Below, piece after piece: positions 32,687 through 44,000 of a stretch of 64,000 nt of DNA. Source of the DNA: Eutreptiella sp. 'Long Island Sound 2002' (taxonomy: Eukaryota > Euglenozoa > Euglenophyceae > Eutreptiales > Eutreptiaceae); NCBI GenBank assembly GCA_964036045.1, contig OZ038379.1:23716152-23780151 (forward strand), in the 5' to 3' direction. How positions within the stretch are numbered: position 1 is the stretch's first letter; each line of letters begins with the position of its first letter. The position numbers were made by a program, and so were the translations under genes. The notes under the pieces are model-generated. The model was not told the origin of the DNA. It did no database searches and saw only the letters and a list, made by a program, of their open reading frames with translations.

Positions 32687-33218
32687 TGTAAGTGCGGCTA
32701 GCCCCATCTGCTCAGATTTTCAGACATTCTGCCCAGATTGGCTACATTTTGGTCATTTTCTTTGCTTCGGCGGAATCGCCGCCTCGCAGCTCAGTCTCAG
32801 GATATTTCCTATATGTTTCTGATATGCCGGATTTGATTCCGCGGTCCATTTCCCGTAAATCCGCCGCGTTCCGCTATTTTAGCTGGAATCGCCATTTGCC
32901 GCTGACGCGCGCTCGCGGGCCAGATCGGCCAAACATTTTTACATAATTGGATTATTTCAATCTTTTCAGACAGTTTTGGACACTCAGATGTATTTAGAAT
33001 AATTCCCCTCAATTTTCTTCATAGACTTGGATTTTCTGCCGGACCACAATCAGCATGGACCTTGCTTCTGTTGTCGCTGCTCTCGCCTCCGTTGGTGTCC
33101 GTGTATCCGGTTCTACCCCGAATAACAACATCCAGGGAGACTCCTCGCGTGCCTGCCCCACTGGTCTTGCCGGCCCCGAGCCCTCCGGCACCCTCAACGA
33201 CCCAGGGCAGCACTTTCA
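32687..33218 (+). repeat. G2 3' LTR
   Basis: This 532-bp LTR matches 22442-22972. Visible differences are TATATG for TATATA, CCGG for CGGG, a few single bases near 32900-32960, one extra T near 33015, and CCCCG for CCCCC near 33120. It ends CACTTTCA and is followed by the second TTCAG. Confidence 0.95.
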
Positions 33219-33495
33219 TTCAGACGACGACCATGCTGAGCAGGACGACTATACCGTCGAGAAAATCCTGGCCCAGCGTCCGAACGCCTCGGCACCCGGA
33301 GGCCTGGAGTTCAAGGTTCGTTGGCGAGGCTATGGGCCGTCCCACGACACCTGGGAACCCGTCTCCTCGTTCGTGCCGCGGATCAATACCCCCTTCATGG
33401 ACTACATCCGCAAGCACAAGACCAAGATGCATGTCTCGGACTTGGCAGCACTCACCCGGGCGATTGCAGCCAGGAGCGCCAGATCATCGCCCTGA
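33055..33495 (+). CDS. Chimeric ORF: G2 LTR leader fused in frame to the G1 chromodomain
   Basis: The gag start codon in the 3' LTR opens a 146-codon frame. Residues 1-54 are the LTR-encoded Gag leader; from the junction at 33219 the frame enters the G1 chromodomain and ends at the natural G1 stop (TGA 33493-33495). The chromodomain part has DDYTVEKIL, EFKVRWRGYG and TWEPVSSF, so the aromatic cage residues appear present. The G2 LTR could supply promoter and start codon, giving a short free chromodomain protein. The fusion is an accident of insertion, with a one-in-three chance of being in frame. Whether it is expressed is unknown; as G1 annotation, 33224-33495 is the detached C-terminus of its pol. 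Confidence 0.7.
   Translation: MDLASVVAALASVGVRVSGSTPNNNIQGDSSRACPTGLAGPEPSGTLNDPGQHFHSDDDHAEQDDYTVEKILAQRPNASAPGGLEFKVRWRGYGPSHDTWEPVSSFVPRINTPFMDYIRKHKTKMHVSDLAALTRAIAARSARSSP
33219..33223. repeat. Target-site duplication TTCAG, right (G2)
   Basis: This matches 22437-22441 and defines the right end of G2. Confidence 0.95.
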
Positions 33496-33932
33496 GCTCT
33501 CCCCTGATGCAGTTTGAGCGCTTGTGTGGTCGACGGATCGTCCCTCACTTGCTTGCTCTCTTCGATCTTCCGGTGACCTGCCATCAGAGTGGCCATATAC
33601 ACCCCCCTGCTGAATCCAGAGGAGGATGGCCCCTCTCCTCAACTTCAATTCGTCACTCCCCCGCCTGCTGAATCCTTGGGAAACCAGGCAGGGTGACTGA
33701 CCTTCATATTTTCTGAGCTCTTAGGGCCTTGAAGCCCATACGACGTTGCGCAACGGATGCCGCTGTCATCGGCATTGCGATTTTTTGGTGTGTGGTCTGG
33801 TCCCATGGCACTTGCGGGATCCAGACCAGTCTACGTGTGTCTGCAGACTATATATGGCCTGAACTCAGGCGTTTTTCTGTCCACCCTCCTGCATTGCCTT
33901 ATCCCAACCGGGGCGTGGTTTGGCGCTCTATC
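33496..33932. other. Probable G1 3' non-coding sequence
   Basis: No gene is seen after the G1 stop. The stretch is balanced in composition and includes CTATATATGG near 33850. It is cut by element R; the 25-bp word at its end recurs at 37025, so G1-side sequence probably continues there. Assignment to G1 is by position only. Confidence 0.4.
33908..33932. repeat. 25-bp direct repeat flanking R, left copy
   Basis: The word beginning CCGGGGCGTGGTTTGG recurs identically at 37025-37049. It bounds element R and has the form of a long target-site duplication. Confidence 0.85.
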
Positions 33933-33969
33933 AGTTTTTCAGACACTTGGCAGTGTCTTGGCAGGGGGA

Positions 33970-34235
33970 TGTAATGGGCACGCATGCCCAGGCTGAGATC
34001 GCGAGTCCTACAGCTTAGGATGCGTCGCGCGCGTGCAGAAGTGAAGGGTTTTCAGTGCATGAAAAGTGCTGTTTTGTTGTAGATTAACGTTGAGAATTAA
34101 TGCATTGTAATTCAGGGTATTATTATGTGACAAAGGATTTAACGATCTGGGGACTTTGTGGATTCCGTGTTGGGATTTTGCAGTTTTGCCCTGTATGCTC
34201 GTTGTGGACGTCGAGAGCCGTGGGATCCGCATACA
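33970..34235 (+). repeat. R terminal repeat, left
   Basis: This 266-bp repeat has TGTA...TACA ends and contains the inverted repeat TGGGCACGCATGCCCA near its start. It differs from the right copy at roughly ten bases by eye. Confidence 0.85.
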
Positions 34236-36758
34236 AGATCGCTACCAGCGTCACGGAGAAAAAGATCAAAACTGCATCGCAAAATCAACGCCTAAGTTTT
34301 GGTGAAGTTCGTCCGGCCAGAGGCAACAGAGCAACCTGGGTCTGGAAGCAGGCGCCATCACTGACAGCCGGAGTGCAACAGGCTGTAGACAGACGCTGTT
34401 GGGAGCGTTCATTCGGCAGCAGGCGCCAACAAGTAGGATATCCGGAAATTCCTTCGTCAAGGCTACAGTTTTGTTGTCAATACCTCCGTCAAGTTGGGAC
34501 AGCGGATGGCAACGCGAACGCTTTGGGGAAATTTTTTTGCAAGGCTTAGGCGAACTAGGCCAAAGGCGGCGCTGATGAGCTTGGTGATGCTGCTGAACAG
34601 TGCCGGCGCAAGCGCCGCTGCAATGAGCTATGCAGGAGGTTCGCCGCGGCCCCCAGTTCCCAGCGACGTGCGCAGCCCCTTCGTCAACGCTGTCACGAGG
34701 TCGCGATGTTCAACATGCTGTTGACGCCGGATAGGCGCCAAGCGAAACGTTCGTTGAGGATGTTGCTTCATAAAGGTTAATTGTGTGTGTCAATGTGTGT
34801 TCGCGCATGCTTGTTCAAGGGTTCACTGCAGTGGAGCATTTCAAGGTTCGCCAGTTTTTGGTCTAAATCTCACTCAAAAGAGTGAGATGAGAAAAATGGG
34901 TTTGACACCAAGCGCCTGTGGCGCTGAAAAAGCACTGCCTTTGTGCTTGCAGGCTTGCACGGATATGCAGCCTTGTTTTGGTTTTCAGATTTTGAAGCTA
35001 AAAGTCCAGTTTTACACTGGGCTGGTTTGAGCCTTTCTGGCTCACGATAGTGTCTGCTCATAGTAGGATTGGTTTTGCTGACAAGAGGAATATTTTTTCT
35101 ATGACTTCTGTTTTGGTTCCACTTTGGTTGTTTTGGTGTTGAGTCACAGTGTGACCCGGGTTAACGCCTGTGTGGAGGCTCTGGGCTGGCGCGTGGCTGC
35201 CCTGCCTCCATTTTTAAGCATAGGGCACAGTACCGCTTCTGTTTTTCATTGGACAGAACATGGTGTATGTTCTGATCAGAATTCGAGTGCACTGAGGAGT
35301 GTACCTATGGTGTTGGAAGGGGGACGCCTTTGTGGCTTGGTAAGCCAGGGTCTTCCTGACACTGCACGCCTTTTGTTTTGTTTGTCTCTGCAGCCTAGGG
35401 CTGGCACGTTTTTCGGGTGCAGTGGAAAACCCCCCCACCACAAGATAGGTAATCGCATTAACACCTTCAGTGAGTGGGTAAGCAGGTTTGTGGGTGACCT
35501 GTGTTGGTTTGTACCCTGTAGGTCCCTTGGGTCTGGTGGATTGTACACCCAGCTAGACCAAGGTTGACCCCTCCACTGAGGTTCAGGTTGGCAGGCTGCG
35601 GGCTGGATGCCATGGCCAGGCATTGCCCATCGTTTTTTCAATGATCATTGGGCCTGCCACTGTGGGTGAATGTTGAGTAGAATTTGGTCGTCCTCAGCTC
35701 CTGTGTCTTCTACCACTGTGGAAGGGGAGCGTGGGGGTGAATTGGATAACAGATATTTCTTTTGCCCTGACCTTGTATATACTGATCCACATTTCCTTCT
35801 TGTGTTTGTGTTACAGGTGGATAATCCAAGTGGGGTCAACAACAGTGGTCGAGTATGGAAAAATTTCAGATGAGATGCCCAAACAGTGCCACGTCTGTTT
35901 TTTCGTGTTCCAGTTCTGCACCAACCCCTCCCATACCATCGTCGGCGCTTCACAGATGTGGAGCATGGGGAACGGCGTGAAAAAAGAACTCAGAAGTGGC
36001 ATCTCAGAATTAAGGCACGTTAAGTGCCAGGTTGAAGGCCTGCAGCAGTTTGTACATTGGCTTAAGGGTTTCTCCACACCCTTTGAGGTCACACAGTGAC
36101 ATGTTTCACTGTTTTCTGCTTTGCTTTTGCTGCGTTGGTGCCTGTTTGGATTTTTGAATTCTGAGATGCAATTTTTTGATGTTAAATAAACTTCTGAGCA
36201 GGAAAATTTTTTGTGCAGAAAAACAGATGGCATGGGCAACAAATGGATGTGATTTCTGTTTTGAATATCAGTTTTTGGAGAAACTGCCTCCTGAGTTTTA
36301 GGCTAAGAAGTTTTAGTCAGAATTTTCTGATTAGAGTTTTCAAGCTTTCTCAGAAATTTTATCCCGACAGTCAGCTTGGGTTTTTTAAAGGGCAGCACCC
36401 CCCACTCAGATATGTGTCAGTTTTTTTACCCGAAAAAGCATAGAGGGGCCGCAGTACAGGATTTCAGGACCTGGGGTAGGACAGATTTCAGGTTTCCATT
36501 ATTCTGCACAGTCTCATGTTGTAATGCATCCCCGTGTGAAACCAAGGGTGCCTATCAGCCCCAGGGAGTAACCGGAGGTAACCTGTGGGTAGGGCCCTGA
36601 GGTAGTTCAGAAATGGGATGGAGTAATCCGGGTATGTCATCCCGTCAGCAGATTATTCTGTGAGGTGCTATATATGCTCTGTTTTTCTGTGGGCATGCTT
36701 GCCCATGTAGGGGTAAATATCAGTTTTTCAGACACTTGGCAGTGTCTTGGGAGGGGGA
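34236..36758. other. R internal region, no recognisable gene
   Basis: Open frames are short. One near 34238-34549 and another at 34494-34724, which has a hydrophobic stretch (ALMSLVMLLNSAGASAAAM), have no second copy for comparison and no known motif. GGGCATGCTTGCCC occurs near 36691 and TATATA near 36669. The interior is AT-richer than the flanking P and L elements. Confidence 0.45.
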
Positions 36759-37024
36759 TGTAATGGGCACGCATGCCCAGGCTGAGATCGCGAGTCCTAC
36801 AGCTTAGGATGCGTCGCGCGCGTGCAGAAGTGAACGATTACCAGTGCATGAAAAGTGCTGTTTTGTTGTAGATTAACGTTGAGAATTAATGCATTGTAAT
36901 TCAGGGTATTATTATGTGACAAAGGATTTAACAATCTGGGGACTTTGTGCATTCCGTGTTGGGATTTTGCAGTTTTGCCCTGTTTGCTCGTTGTGGACGT
37001 CAAGAGCTGTGGGATCCGCATACA
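36759..37024 (+). repeat. R terminal repeat, right
   Basis: This matches 33970-34235 in length and ends, is preceded by GGGAGGGGGA, and is followed by the second 25-bp flank. Confidence 0.85.
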
Positions 37025-37049
37025 CCGGGGCGTGGTTTGGCGCTCTATC
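37025..37049. repeat. 25-bp direct repeat flanking R, right copy
   Basis: This is identical to 33908-33932. Confidence 0.85.
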
Positions 37050-37378
37050 CAGAGTGTGTTTACACGCCTATTACCCCATTTATTGCTTGGTTTTCTGCTC
37101 CCCAGGATATGTGCATCTGTATGTGAAGTGTTGTCAGCCCATCACTGAGATGTGGGCTGTTTTTCCCCCCCATGGGATGCGAATCGGAATACGAGGTGAC
37201 CTGAGTTGCCGTATACATGCTCTTACGTAAGGTCCGGCCTGGACCAGTACCTAAGTACAGATTCTTCTGTTTGAGTGCCCGTGATACCGTGTGCCCTAGT
37301 GGCTGTGATGTGCTGAGATCCTGATGGCGCCAGGCGGGAAGCCCAGTTGCCTGACTACACTCCCAGCGGTCCGCCACT
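37050..37378. other. Gene-free stretch between R and H
   Basis: About 330 bp of mixed composition with no open frame of note. By position it may be a continuation of G1 3' sequence. Confidence 0.35.
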
Positions 37379-37386
37379 GTCAGTCC

Positions 37387-38864
37387 TAGGGATGCAGATT
37401 CACAGCGAATTCCATTTGATTTCGCCGAATTCGCTGCGAATTTGTTCGCAGCGCGAATTCGCTGCGAATTCGGCCTGAAATTCTTAGTACTGCGAATTCG
37501 GGGCGAATTCCGGCTGCCAATTCGCAGGTGACGGCAAAATGATCACGCTTGCGCCGTATTTTCTCCAGATGAAAAACTAACTTTGAACTGTGCGATGCAA
37601 TGATTTTTTTTACTTGATGCAATGAAAACTATGATGATTCTGCTTCGATTGAGCCGTTTAATTTCTTTTCCGGTGCCTGCGTACCCGTTTTCGAAAACAA
37701 AATTTACTTTTCAGTTTTGCACACACGGCTGTGTCCGCCTAGCTCCACCGAACACGGCGGTACCCTCCATTCTCCCCAGAAGCCCACCATTTTGCAGAAA
37801 AACCCGTCCCGAACTTTTAATTTTCGATTTTTTTTTCTGATTTTTGACAGTCAAAACGTGTTGCGCCTTGGCAACCACGCACTGTCAGGCGTGTGTGGAA
37901 AGAGAAGCAGCGGAGAGCAGCCCGACGCAGCCGCAGTGAGGCCCTGGGCACCCACAACGACGTGCACGGAGCTAATGACGTGCACGGAGCTGCACCCAGC
38001 CAGCGCACCTGCTCCAACCTCCCTATAGGCTACGTACATAGCCCCTTGTAGCCCTTGCGTATCCTTGATTGTGGTACCCTCCTTACCTTTCCCGGTGCCG
38101 TGTATGCTCTCTCTTAGATGACTTCAAGTCCAACGATTCAATTCAGGAATGCAATGAATGAAGGCCCAATAAGGGCAACAAGTGGTTCACATGTGATGGT
38201 TTGTGTGTGTATTGGTGATCTTGCATGCTTCGTTGCTGCTTCTTTTCCAAAAGGCATTTGAAAGAATCAAGGAACTTTGGAATTCTTGGTTTTGATTTGC
38301 TTTATTTTTGTCAAATCGTCAAATCGTTTCAGCATGGTAAATGCAAGCAACAACAAACAACAAAAATTGCAAGGTTACGGAAGCTTTTGGGAAATCTTGT
38401 ATGCGATATGGTACTAGGTAGTGGCATACCCATATGTAAACAGGTGAATTGCAACCTAGAAGGTAAATTGTAGGTGCCTATGGATTCAATCAAGCGAATC
38501 AGGGAGGATTCGAATTTGAAGTTGCGAATTCGAGTTCGGAGCGGTCCACGAATTCGTGCGAATTCGGGGCGAATTTTGAATTCGAGCGAATTCGTGCGAA
38601 TTCAAACCTGCATCCCTATGTGGGACATTGCGCTGCACATGGGATCGCGCCTGAGCTCTGCGCCCTGTCGCCGCTTCCCCCACCACCCACGCCCCTTACC
38701 CCCGCTGTTAGCGCGCCCTACGTGTGTGGTGCTCTGGGCAGACCTGCGGCTCCTCTTTCACATCTTCTCCCCCGCGATCTGAGGACTTTGCCTGGTGGCC
38801 ATTTGCGAATTAGGGGCGAATTCGAATTCGAGCGATTTCGTGCGAATTCAAACCTGCATCCCTA
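37387..38864. mobile_element. H, non-autonomous hAT-like DNA transposon
   Basis: The left end reads TAGGGATGCAGATT and the right end AACCTGCATCCCTA, an inverted repeat of about 11-14 bp of the form usual for hAT elements. It is flanked by the 8-bp direct repeat GTCAGTCC (37379-37386 and 38865-38872), the hAT hallmark. Subterminal regions are packed with GCGAATTCG-type words (37400-37530, 38505-38605, 38807-38850). A second right-type end occurs internally at 38558-38618. No transposase is encoded, so mobility would depend on a hAT transposase elsewhere. Confidence 0.8.
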
Positions 38865-39952
38865 GTCAGTCCCAGTGTGAGCCTACCGACTTGCAGACAC
38901 ACTTGCAGTCGGGTGGCGACCTCCGGTGTCCTGACCTCGGTCAGTCTGCCTGGGAAACTGGTCGTTTGAGGAGTCGACGCCTCCGCCCATACTGCATGGG
39001 GACTCCCCCATGCATGGCCTTCGTAGTAATGAGGCAAGGGAAAAGACGGCCTTGATGCCCGATCCCTTAAGGAGGAGCTCGTTCGGCTGTACCACTCTGG
39101 ACTCGCGTCGTGGATATGGACATGGTGCGCCCAAGTAAGGACCCGTGGGGACTCTCCCCCAGCATGCGGCCTTGGGAAGCCTGGGGTAGCCTGATGGATC
39201 TTTGTGGTCGCTTTCGACCTGTGGGACCACCTCGGTCGTCGTGTGACGCCTATGTTGGCCATGTATGCCACTGCCACTGTGGTAGTGACCGTCGCAGCCG
39301 GCACCCGGTGCGCCTGGTATGGGTTAACGGGTCCTTTGGATGCCGAACAATCGCCGCCAGGACCCGGGACTTGATACTCGATACTATACTTGCAGTTACT
39401 AACAGCTACAGCACCGTACCTGTCTTACTGTGGGATTTGGGCAGCCTAACCTGCATATCAGCCTGAAGTGAGGATGTGACACCCCCCCCCCTTCAGGGGA
39501 TGGTCCTGGGTACCCGCTGCCATGCTTGGGTGTTATCGAGCCCCCCCCCCCCCAGGGTTTGCTCTAAGGAGGGGGGTGAAGCGGTACCCAGAACCTATGG
39601 CCCATGGCCCGGAGGCCTGTGAGCCGTCACACCCGTGCGGAAGCTGTTGACACCGGCTGTCAGCGGGATATCCCTGTTCTCTAACCCGCGAAATCTGGAA
39701 TCCAATTTCTAACCAATAAATCGATCCAGAATTACCATAATTTTATTGTCTCATGCGATTTTCAGTCGGAAATCGGTGAAATACCCGATTTCTACCGCGA
39801 TTTCTAATTTTCGTGAAATCGCCGCCTGATGTCGCCTGTTCGCGCGCCTTCGTCGCTTCTCCGTGGCGAGTTTTGTGATGAACTTTTCTCGAGTACCTGT
39901 GAGGTTCTAAGAGAACTTAAGGGCTGAATCTAGAGGGTATTTAATGTACTTT

Positions 39953-39971
39953 CATCTGGTGTGTTCACCAG
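39953..39971. other. Short hairpin
   Basis: CTGGTG-TGTT-CACCAG forms a perfect 6-bp stem with a 4-base loop. Confidence 0.6.
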
Positions 39972-40029
39972 AATTTTTCGCCGTTGCATCTTCGAGAAAA
40001 TCAGCGCGCAAGCTTTTCCGTCGATCGCT

Positions 40030-40061
40030 CGAACTCATGGTTCTCAAGGACCATGAGTTCG
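40030..40061. other. 12-bp perfect hairpin
   Basis: CGAACTCATGGT and ACCATGAGTTCG are exact inverted repeats separated by an 8-base loop. No T run follows, so it is not a classical terminator. Its role is unknown. Confidence 0.8.
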
Positions 40062-40225
40062 GACGGAACCCTACATTCCCCCCCTATGCCTTTCATCCAT
40101 GCCCCTTTCACGTGGGCATATTACTTTGTATAGGGAAGCGGGCAATGGTGATTTTTTAGGCAGCCTATGGGTTTCGCAAACCCAAGTCGTTTACGTGCGC
40201 AAACGCTAACTTTGTGGCCTTGTGA

Positions 40226-41063
40226 GGTTTAGGTCGTGGCATGTGAGGCTTCGTGTTCGGTGCTCCGGTGTGTGGCAGGAGTGGTGGAGCGGATAGTAGG
40301 GGTGCTCGTGCTTGCCCGTTCTGCCTGGTTCGTACATGCTGTAACGGATGGCGACCCCTGCCGGGTCGGGGCGGGGCCAGGTGGGCGTAGTGGTGAAGAG
40401 CCATTGGGGTGTGTGGTTGGCGTTCCACGCTACCGTGGGGTTCGCGTCGGTGCGGTGGAACCATAGGGCTACCCATGCGTAGGCTTGTGGTGGTAGGTGG
40501 GTTGTGGGGTGGGTGTGGTGGCGTGCTATGAGGTGCAATACGGGCCATAGCGTGGTGGGTGCCTCGGGGTCACAGGCCCAACATTTGCGTGGCATGCTCT
40601 GGGAGTCATGGGGGACCTTTGGTAGGTCTCGGGCGGTCATGTGGTGCTTTGGTATGCGCCATTTTGCCCCGTGGTGGATGACGGTGGTCTGCGTGTGTTT
40701 GGCTTCATTCGGGGCCAGTAGTAGGGTTAGTGGTGGGACTTGGCCCGTCACCGGGGGGACGGGTTCGTGTTTCGAGCCGGTGGGTGCGTAGGGCGGTGTC
40801 GCTGGGATAGGTCGGGGGTGCTGCTTTTTGAAGTCTCGGTAGGCTGCTCACATGTCTGTGCTTCCTGGCAGAGTGTGGCCCACTGCTCGTGCCCTCTGCG
40901 TGAGGTACTGGTGGAAGAGGCGGTATTTCGGCCATTCGGGAAGTTGTAGGAAAGGGGTGTGGTGTGCTCCGCTGTGGCGAAGGACCCGCATTTGTGAGAG
41001 GGTGACGTATACGACGGTGATGGAGGCCACGACGAGGTCTATGGTGTTGATGGTGCCCTTGGG
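40226..41063 (-). pseudogene. L LINE fragment (RT C-terminal region), left duplicate
   Basis: This matches 49750-50584 at about 98% by eye and is the part of L ORF2 between the RT domain and RNase H, including MTARDLPKVPHDSQSMP and KCWACDPEAPTTLWPVLHL. It ends at 41063 exactly where P1b begins. In the intact copy the same point (50584/50585) continues into RT. It is therefore best read as the near end of a long target duplication caused by P1b insertion, the rest of which was separated by G1. Not functional. Confidence 0.8.
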
Positions 41064-44000
41064 TGCCGAGCGGACCCGAAGCACCTAGAGCAATGGGAAC
41101 AGGCCACCGCACCAACCCGCGACACCGCCCTCCGCGCCGCCGGCCTCCGCACCCCAGACGACGACCTCCCTCCCCCACCTACAGACAGTGACCATCCCCC
41201 GCCGGAGATCTGGTGTACAGTCCTGGCGCGCGGGCACTACTACGTAGTGGCCGCTACAGCTACGTCCCCCGGCCCGCAGGGGCTCGTCAAAGGGACAGAC
41301 ACCATGCTCGCCCCAGGGACCGCCCCACCAGGGGCAATAGGGGACCCCACTACCGCGCACAGGGCCCTCAGGGGCGTCCTCCAGCCCGGGGACAAGCCCC
41401 GGGCCCGCGCCCTGGCCCAAATCACCTCAGGGCAAGCGGGCTACAACCTGGGACTGGCCATGCTCTGCCTGACCCAATGGATCCAGCGCTGCTGGCCATC
41501 CACGGGGACCGTGCCCTGGACTTGGGCCATCCCCACCGCCCACACACAAATCGAGGCAGGCCCCGACACGCGGTCAAACCCCCCTCCCAGACCACAGCAC
41601 TCCCTCACCTGCGGAGACCACGCCATCCACAGGGTCGCCAGCCGCGTGGGTTCTAGCCCAGAGCTAGCATACCCCCTTCCCACCACTGACCAAGAGGTCC
41701 ACCAAATACGCAAGCTCGTCTGCGAAATCCTTGCCGCGGCAGCAGAAGATGGCAAGCTTCTCCTCCAAACCGCTCGGCCTACAAATGACCACGCAAGCGC
41801 GCCGCTGCGAGCGGACACATACACCGACAAAACATACCCCACCGCGCAGTCCCCGTCCATGCCCCTCCCCTCTCGCTGCCCAGCCGGAGACCCAGACACG
41901 CCCACCATTGCGCGCCCCCCCGGGCCCCGCGACACGGGCCTCCCCCACCCGCCAAAACAACAGCACATGCCCGCCACGGACCCACCCGCCGGACACCCCT
42001 CACCACCCCCCACACTCGACAACCCGCACACACCCACCGAGGGGAGCTCCACGCCCCGCGGCACGCCCATCCCGCCCAGTGGCCCGCACACGCCCCCCGC
42101 GCACACCCCAGAAAACCCAGGCCCACCCCCTCCGGCCCCCGAATGCAGCCCGCGCGAACTCTTTTCCCCCCGCGGACGCCAACCCGCGCAGCCTCACACA
42201 TTGCAGGACCCCGGCCCAGCCAAGCCCAGAAGGAGGAGGCCACAGCCCCGGGCCTCCCTCCCTCACCGCTGCCGACCAGGGCGGCCCGCCGGGCCGCCAC
42301 GTCATTGCTGGCCCCCCCCACCCACCCAACCCCAACCTACAGCCTGAGGACATGCCCTCCATCCTCCCCGCCGTGGCAGCAGCAGAAGCCGCCGCCCACA
42401 AACCCGCAACCGCCACTTCCTCCTCAGCCTCAGCCTCATCGACGTCCTCCACCTCATCCTCCGACCCCCCCTCCCCGCCGACCTCATCCACAAGGCCACG
42501 GCAAAAGCCAAAGCTGCGGCCGCACGCCAGACTACCGGGGACCCCCTGACCCCCACACAGGCGACCCAGGCACCCCGGCAGCACACCGGGAAACTCCCCC
42601 ACCTGGCACCGGCGCCCACACACCTCCGGACCGAGGTCCTCCTCAACCTCGAACCGCACCCCAAACCAAAACCCGACCCCAAACCCAAGCCGGCGCCCAA
42701 ACGAGCGCACCACACGCAACAGCATCACCACCAACACCACCCCACGCAGCCCACAACACCACAAACGCAACGACACAAACCCAAGCGACACTGCCCTAAC
42801 CCAAACCCTAACCGTAACCAGGACCCCCCAACCACCACAACCCACGCCCCCCTCCCACCAGCGGCCGCCGCCACCACAGAGGCGGCCACCCAACACGACA
42901 CCGTCCAAACCCTCGTCAACATCCCCATCTGCAAGCGCCCCGTCATCCATCCCCCACAAACCACCACCACCGCCGGCCAAACCGACCCAGGGACGTGGGA
43001 CCCCTCGACCACAATCACCGTCAAACCCGGCCCCCAACCCGCCCCGGCCGCCCATCAAACAGTACGGCCCCAGGCACTACACACGATGCCCGACCCCCCA
43101 CCCCCCAACAGCGGGCCCGAATATCCACAAGGGGTCCTAGGGCCATACCCGCAGCACCATCCCCACCACTACCAGCACCACCACCACCAGCGGCCCCACC
43201 ACCACCACCACCAACAACATCCCCATCACTACCACTGCCCACCACCCTACCCCACCGGGCCACAACCCCCCGTGCACGAGCAGCACCAGCGTATGGGATG
43301 GCAGCCACCGGGCGCTCCACCCCCATACCCCACCTACCACCAGGGGCCACCCCCCCCGTACCAGGCACTGTATCCCCCCGGCCACCACATCCACGCCGAA
43401 GGGGCCTCCCGGGCCCAACCCCACCAGGGACAGTCAGTCGACCCGTACCACCCGCCGCTGCCGCCGCCGCACCCCTACGTGGCGGATCCAGGGAGGGCGG
43501 GGGACTCCCCCCCCCCACCCCCCCCAGTACCAGGCGGCGCCGCGCGAGGCCCCCCAGGACCCGCCGACACCTCCTGACTGGCCCGACTCAAGCGACGAGG
43601 CCCGGTCCCGCAAACGGTGGCGCTCCCGCTACCCCCCCGCACGGGGCACCCGCCCCCGGCACTCACGCTCCCCACACCGCCACCGCCCCTCAACCACTCA
43701 CTCGCGCGGCTCCCGCTCCCCAAGACGCCACCACGACCCCCCGGGGCCCTGCTCCCGCCGCTCCCGCTCCCCCAGTGCTAACACCCGCGCCACCGCCGCC
43801 CCATGTCCACAACCCCCTCCCCCCACAGGCCCCACCGGGCTTCCCGCTCCCCCCTTCGCCCGTACGCGGCCCCCACCCCCAGTCCCCGACACCGGCGCTC
43901 CCGCTTCCCTGGGCGCCACCAAGCACACCAACGCCGCCCCATGTCCACCAACCCCTTCCCCCTACAGGCCCCACCAGGCCTCCCGCTCCCCCCGTCACCC

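Larger units (their letters stand above)
22442..33218 (+). mobile_element. G2, near-complete Ty3/gypsy chromovirus
   Basis: G2 is a 10.8-kb LTR retrotransposon: LTR, primer site, gag, in-frame UAG, pol (protease, methyltransferase-like domain, RT, RNase H, integrase, chromodomain), a 1.65-kb non-coding region, polypurine tract and LTR. The LTRs differ by about seven substitutions and one indel over 531 bp by eye, and gag and pol are open, so it is the youngest large insertion in the window and may be intact. It is inserted in G1, a related but older chromovirus. Its AT content is much higher than that of the P and L elements around it. Confidence 0.95.
33933..37024 (+). mobile_element. R, LTR-like element with extra 5' segment and long target duplication
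   Basis: R has two 266-bp terminal-type repeats (33970-34235 and 36759-37024) that start TGTAATGGGC and end GCATACA, with a purine tract (AGGGGGA) before each. The 37 bp before the first repeat also duplicate the 37 bp before the second, so the element is a partial tandem: internal 3' end, LTR, internal region, LTR. No RT, integrase or gag frame is visible in the 2.5-kb interior, and the base after the first repeat is not a TGG-type primer site. A 25-bp flanking repeat is too long for an integrase. It may be a non-autonomous Penelope-like or TPRT-inserted element; its class is unresolved. Confidence 0.6.
38873..40226. other. Gene-free stretch with hairpins, possible G1 3' LTR
   Basis: No gene was found. 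TGTGACACCCCC at 39475 follows a purine-rich AAGTGAGGA and would suit the start of a chromovirus LTR, with GTATTTAATG near 39936 as a TATA-like site, but no convincing CA end or second copy is seen. By position this would be the 3' LTR of G1. Long C runs lie at 39480-39490 and 39540-39555. Sequence from L begins at 40226. Confidence 0.3.

Noticed and set aside
33970-37024. R as an ordinary LTR retrotransposon
   Set aside because: The 25-bp flanking repeat, the extra 37 bp before the left repeat and the missing TGG primer site do not fit, so it was kept as LTR-like only.
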